Source: Lysobacter sp.
Lineage (GTDB): Bacteria > Pseudomonadota > Gammaproteobacteria > Xanthomonadales > Xanthomonadaceae
Direction: 5' to 3'
Length of the DNA: 64,000 bases
Assembly: GCA_011526085.1 (NCBI GenBank)
Contig: WYBC01000038.1
Coordinates: 62,001 to 126,000, forward strand
Positions 61,361 through 64,000 of this stretch are shown one piece after another (within the stretch, counting starts at the first letter, position 1; every line of letters starts with the position of its first letter). The notes beneath the pieces were generated by a model that saw nothing but the letters and a program-made list of their open reading frames with translations, was not told the origin of the DNA and searched no databases. Both the position numbers and the translations under genes were made by a program.

Positions 61361-61389
61361 GATCGAGGCCATCCGGTGCGGCCTCGATC
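61361..61389 (+). terminator. Hairpin between convergent genes
   Basis: GATCGAGGCC, 9-base loop, GGCCTCGATC: a perfect 10-bp stem without a T-run. Confidence 0.5.
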
Positions 61390-61448
61390 GCGGTGATGCG
61401 GATCGACGACAGGGACGACCGAGGGTGTCCGATCCGTCGCCGCGGGCG

Positions 61449-62228
61449 TCACCCCGCGGCGATGCAGTCCTGCACCAGCGGGTGCAGCGTGCGCAGCACG
61501 TCATCCCTCGCCGAGTGGATGAAGAAATGGCCGTCCTCGAAAACGTGCAGCGCGGGCGTGTCCCGGAAATAGCGGTCCCATTGGCGCAACGCATCCAGCG
61601 GCACGTCGGCGTCCCGGGTGCCTCCCAGCAGGGTGGCGCGGCAGGGCAGCGGCGGTACCGGCTCGTGGCGGTAGGTGTCGCTCAGCGAGAGGTCGGCGCG
61701 GAGGGTCGGCAGCACGATCTCGAGCAGTTCCGGATTGGCGAGGATTTCCGGTGGCGTGCCGTTGAGGTTGCGCAGCTTCTCGATCAGCTGCGGCGTGGGC
61801 AGATCGTGCAGGATCTCGCTGCGGGGGATGTGCGGCGGACGTTTCGCCGACAGCACCAGATGCCGCGGCAGCGGCATGCCGCGCTTCGCCAGTTCGACCG
61901 CGAGCGCGTAGCCGATCAGCGCGCCGTTGCTGTGGCCGAAGAACAGGCAGGGCCGGTCCATGAGCGGCGCGACGAGATCGGCCAGCAGCGTGCTCAGTTG
62001 CGCGAGCGAAGCGATCGGGGCCACGTTGTAGCGTGCGCCGCGACCGGGGAGCTGCAGTGCGAGCACTTCGGCCGATGCGGGCAGCGCCGCGTGCCAGCCG
62101 CGATAGATCGCGCCGCCGCCGCCGGCGTAGGGAAAACAGAAGACGCGGCACTGCGTCGATTGCGGCCGGACTTCGCGGAGGAACCAGTCCGATGGGTTGT
62201 TGATCGCCGGGGTGATGATCGCGGACAT
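61449..62228 (-). CDS. Type II (TEII) alpha/beta-hydrolase thioesterase, orphan
   Basis: An editing thioesterase of NRPS/PKS systems, 259 aa. The start CFPYAGGGGAIYRGW and the PGRGARYN segment are TEII hallmarks. Nucleophile Ser100 in GHSNGA, Asp in GGTRDADVP, His in EDGHFFI. No synthetase gene is in the window, so it acts on one elsewhere or has another role. The ATG at 62228 begins the family pattern. Confidence 0.82.
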   Translation of the reverse strand: MSAIITPAINNPSDWFLREVRPQSTQCRVFCFPYAGGGGAIYRGWHAALPASAEVLALQLPGRGARYNVAPIASLAQLSTLLADLVAPLMDRPCLFFGHSNGALIGYALAVELAKRGMPLPRHLVLSAKRPPHIPRSEILHDLPTPQLIEKLRNLNGTPPEILANPELLEIVLPTLRADLSLSDTYRHEPVPPLPCRATLLGGTRDADVPLDALRQWDRYFRDTPALHVFEDGHFFIHSARDDVLRTLHPLVQDCIAAG

Positions 62229-62552
62229 CCTGTTGTCGTGTTCGAACGTGGGGAAAGCCATGCTAACGGATGCGCGGCTGCCGCACATCGGGCATGGCGA
62301 CAGCGCCGGGCCGCGACCGCTGCGGTCGCCGCATGTGCGACGGGACGATCATGTCGTCGATATTGCGGGGATGTTGCAATGCCGCATCGCTGGCGGCATC
62401 GCGCGTCGTGTTGACCGTCGCAGGACAACACGCTAGCGTACGGCGCGGCAAGGAACGGCCCCCACACGGTCCGAACGCCCCCAAGGTTGTCCGTTTTCCC
62501 TGACGGAAGCTCCGGCTTCCGCCGGCACTACCTCTTTACAAGGATGCAAGTC

Positions 62553-63641
62553 ATGACCCACCGATTCGGCAAGAACGCACTTGCGCTGTTTTCGACCCTC
62601 GCCCTGCTCGCCGTCGGCGCGCCGGCCATGGCCAATACGCTGAACCAGAACGTGTCCTGGACCATCGATCGCGCGGGCACCACCGCGAAGTATCGCGTCG
62701 TCGCCTATGGCGATTCGATCTACGCCGGTTACAACGGCTCCATTTCCAACGCCGCGAAGTATTCGGCGCCCACGGTCGACGCCGAATACCTGGCGGCGCT
62801 GTGGAATGCGGACATCGAAAGCGTGCGCCGCGCCAAGTCCGGTGCGATCGCATCCGACGTCTACAACAACAAGATCGTGGCCGAGCGTTCGTACATGCAG
62901 GCCGCGTCGACCCGCGTGGTCACTTTCGAAATGTGCGGCAACGACGGCCTGCAGGCGCGCACCAGCTTCAAGGGCCAGACCGGCACCTGCAACTACAGCG
63001 TGCTCACCACCGCGGTGAACAACTGCAAGACCTACGTCGCTTCGGCGATGGATTACATCAACGCCAACGCCTATTCCGGCGTGAAGCTGAAGGTCATCGC
63101 CAACCTGTACTACCCCGGCTACAACGCCGACAACGTGCAGAGCTCGTGCAACGATCCGACCACCGGCGCCAAGGTCAATCTGCGCGACAAGTTCCTGCCG
63201 GCGATCGCGCAGATGAACTACTGGATGTGCGAATACGCCCGCCAGAAGGGCTTCAAGTGCGTCGACAACTTCGCCGAGTACATGGGCGCCGACTACGACA
63301 GCAACGGCGACGGCCAGATCGATTCGAACGCGCTGAAGTACGTCGCCGGCGAGAGCGAATCCAGCTATCTGACCCGCATCACCTCGACCCTGAAGCCGAC
63401 CCTGCGCGACGCGAACACGCACTTCGTGTCCTCGTCCAGCAGCTACGACTACATCCAGTCGGACGACGTGCATCCGACCTACACCGGCGGCACCGTGTCC
63501 GCGGGGCTGTGGGGCGGCACCACCGGCACCGGCGCGGCGCGCTACACCTCGTTCACCAACGGCCGCAGCCCGATCTGGAACCAGTACGGCCACGAGCGCA
63601 TGGGCTGGTCGTTGTCGACCCACAGCCCGGCGGCGCCCTGA
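62553..63641 (+). CDS. Secreted SGNH/GDSL-like hydrolase (362 aa)
   Basis: Signal peptide MTHRFGKNALALFSTLALLAVGAPAMAN. The SGNH pattern is RVVAYGDSIYAGYNG (Ser nucleophile), a GND (Asn in EMCGNDGLQ) and DDVHPTYTGG with the Asp/His pair. Several Cys pairs suggest disulfides. It acts on esters such as lipids or glycans outside the cell. Start 62553 lies 9 bases after AAGG; 62544 is possible. The next gene starts 44 bases later. Confidence 0.83.
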   Translation: MTHRFGKNALALFSTLALLAVGAPAMANTLNQNVSWTIDRAGTTAKYRVVAYGDSIYAGYNGSISNAAKYSAPTVDAEYLAALWNADIESVRRAKSGAIASDVYNNKIVAERSYMQAASTRVVTFEMCGNDGLQARTSFKGQTGTCNYSVLTTAVNNCKTYVASAMDYINANAYSGVKLKVIANLYYPGYNADNVQSSCNDPTTGAKVNLRDKFLPAIAQMNYWMCEYARQKGFKCVDNFAEYMGADYDSNGDGQIDSNALKYVAGESESSYLTRITSTLKPTLRDANTHFVSSSSSYDYIQSDDVHPTYTGGTVSAGLWGGTTGTGAARYTSFTNGRSPIWNQYGHERMGWSLSTHSPAAP

Positions 63642-63684
63642 TCGCGCCACCGGCACAGTCAGGACGCAGTTCCCGGACACGGCG

Positions 63685-64000
63685 ATGGCTGACGATCGCG
63701 ACCATGGCCCCCCCCCGTCGTCCCGCAAGGACGACGAGGGGGTGCGCGTGTCCGGACGCGCGGGCGGCGGTCGCCGCCCCGCGCTGTTGTACAAGGCGCT
63801 CGCGCTGGTGCTGGCGGGCGGCTGCGCGGTCTATGTCGTCAAAACGCTTCACCAGGAATCCAACGCGGCCGCCGATGCCGGCGGTGCCGCGCCCGCGGCC
63901 GATTCGCGGGTCGACGCGCGCACCGCTGCGTCGCCGCACCCTTCTTTCGCGTCGAATGCCGTGCCGCGCCGCGTGCTGACGCCGGGTTCGTCCGGGGCAG
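63685..64000 (+). CDS. N-terminal part of a membrane-anchored protein (3' truncated by window edge)
   Basis: From ATG 63685 a frame stays open to the window end (105 codons). A basic start (KDDEGVRVSGRAGGGRRPAL) leads to one membrane helix (LYKALALVLAGGCAVYVV) and a Ser/Ala/Pro-rich periplasmic linker. This fits an inner-membrane-anchored periplasmic protein; next to a secreted SGNH enzyme, a lipase chaperone (Lif) is a possibility that the visible part cannot test. A run of nine C at 63708-63716 lies 23 bases into the gene. Confidence 0.5.
   Translation, partial: MADDRDHGPPPSSRKDDEGVRVSGRAGGGRRPALLYKALALVLAGGCAVYVVKTLHQESNAAADAGGAAPAADSRVDARTAASPHPSFASNAVPRRVLTPGSSGA

Overview
The window is GC-rich (nearly every gene has G or C at third codon positions) and reads as a chromosomal segment of a gammaproteobacterium of the Lysobacteraceae/Xanthomonadaceae, most like Lysobacter or Luteimonas. 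This rests on the gene repertoire (split class II ribonucleotide reductase, dispersed hairpin repeats of the Xanthomonad type, many exported hydrolases) and not on any marker gene or database search. No rRNA, tRNA, CRISPR array or prophage was found.

Layout. 0.5-3.6 kb: a denitrification unit, with a lipoprotein copper nitrite reductase carrying a fused cytochrome c domain, a NirV-type protein and a SCO-type copper chaperone, preceded by a candidate DNR/FNR-type box. 3.7-5.3 kb: an HNH nuclease-like protein and an exported protein. 5.3-13 kb, minus strand: an ABC-2 exporter pair behind a YtrA-type operator, a GFA-family protein, a HAD hydrolase, a lytic transglycosylase, an exported protein and a CPA2 antiporter. 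13.0-13.6 kb: repeat-rich DNA with stacked hairpins. 14-18.4 kb: cell-wall genes (MltB-like, RlpA, DacC) and two small genes. 18.4-26.4 kb, minus strand: trpS, a membrane protein, a MoxR ATPase and three genes that form a MoxR/vWA-like/beta-propeller (bpX) ternary system. 26.5-41.3 kb: peptidases, MsrB, an ATM1-like ABC exporter, RtcB, a fasciclin protein, a TesA-like esterase, a leucyl aminopeptidase, a HAD phosphatase, an AI-2E family permease and a DegQ-like protease.

41.3-45.7 kb holds a split adenosylcobalamin-dependent ribonucleotide reductase (NrdJa and NrdJb) with a lysine/alanine-rich histone H1-like gene between the halves. The upstream region has a good sigma70 promoter and a candidate NrdR box. 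45.7-51 kb is an accessory island: AT-rich or unrecognised genes, two almost identical 141-bp inverted REP pairs, other GTAG-headed palindromes, a short repeat containing GTCGACTTT, and a REP-associated tyrosine transposase (RAYT) beside one pair. 51-64 kb: exported proteins, an M15-like peptidase, a divergent AraC regulator/SDR pair, an MFS exporter, a PhyH dioxygenase, a GH16 glycosidase, an orphan type II thioesterase, a secreted SGNH hydrolase, and the start of a membrane-anchored protein with a C9 tract near its 5' end.

The least explored items are the MoxR/bpX operon, the RAYT with its REP elements, and an orphan minus-strand transcription unit at about 34.5-34.75 kb.
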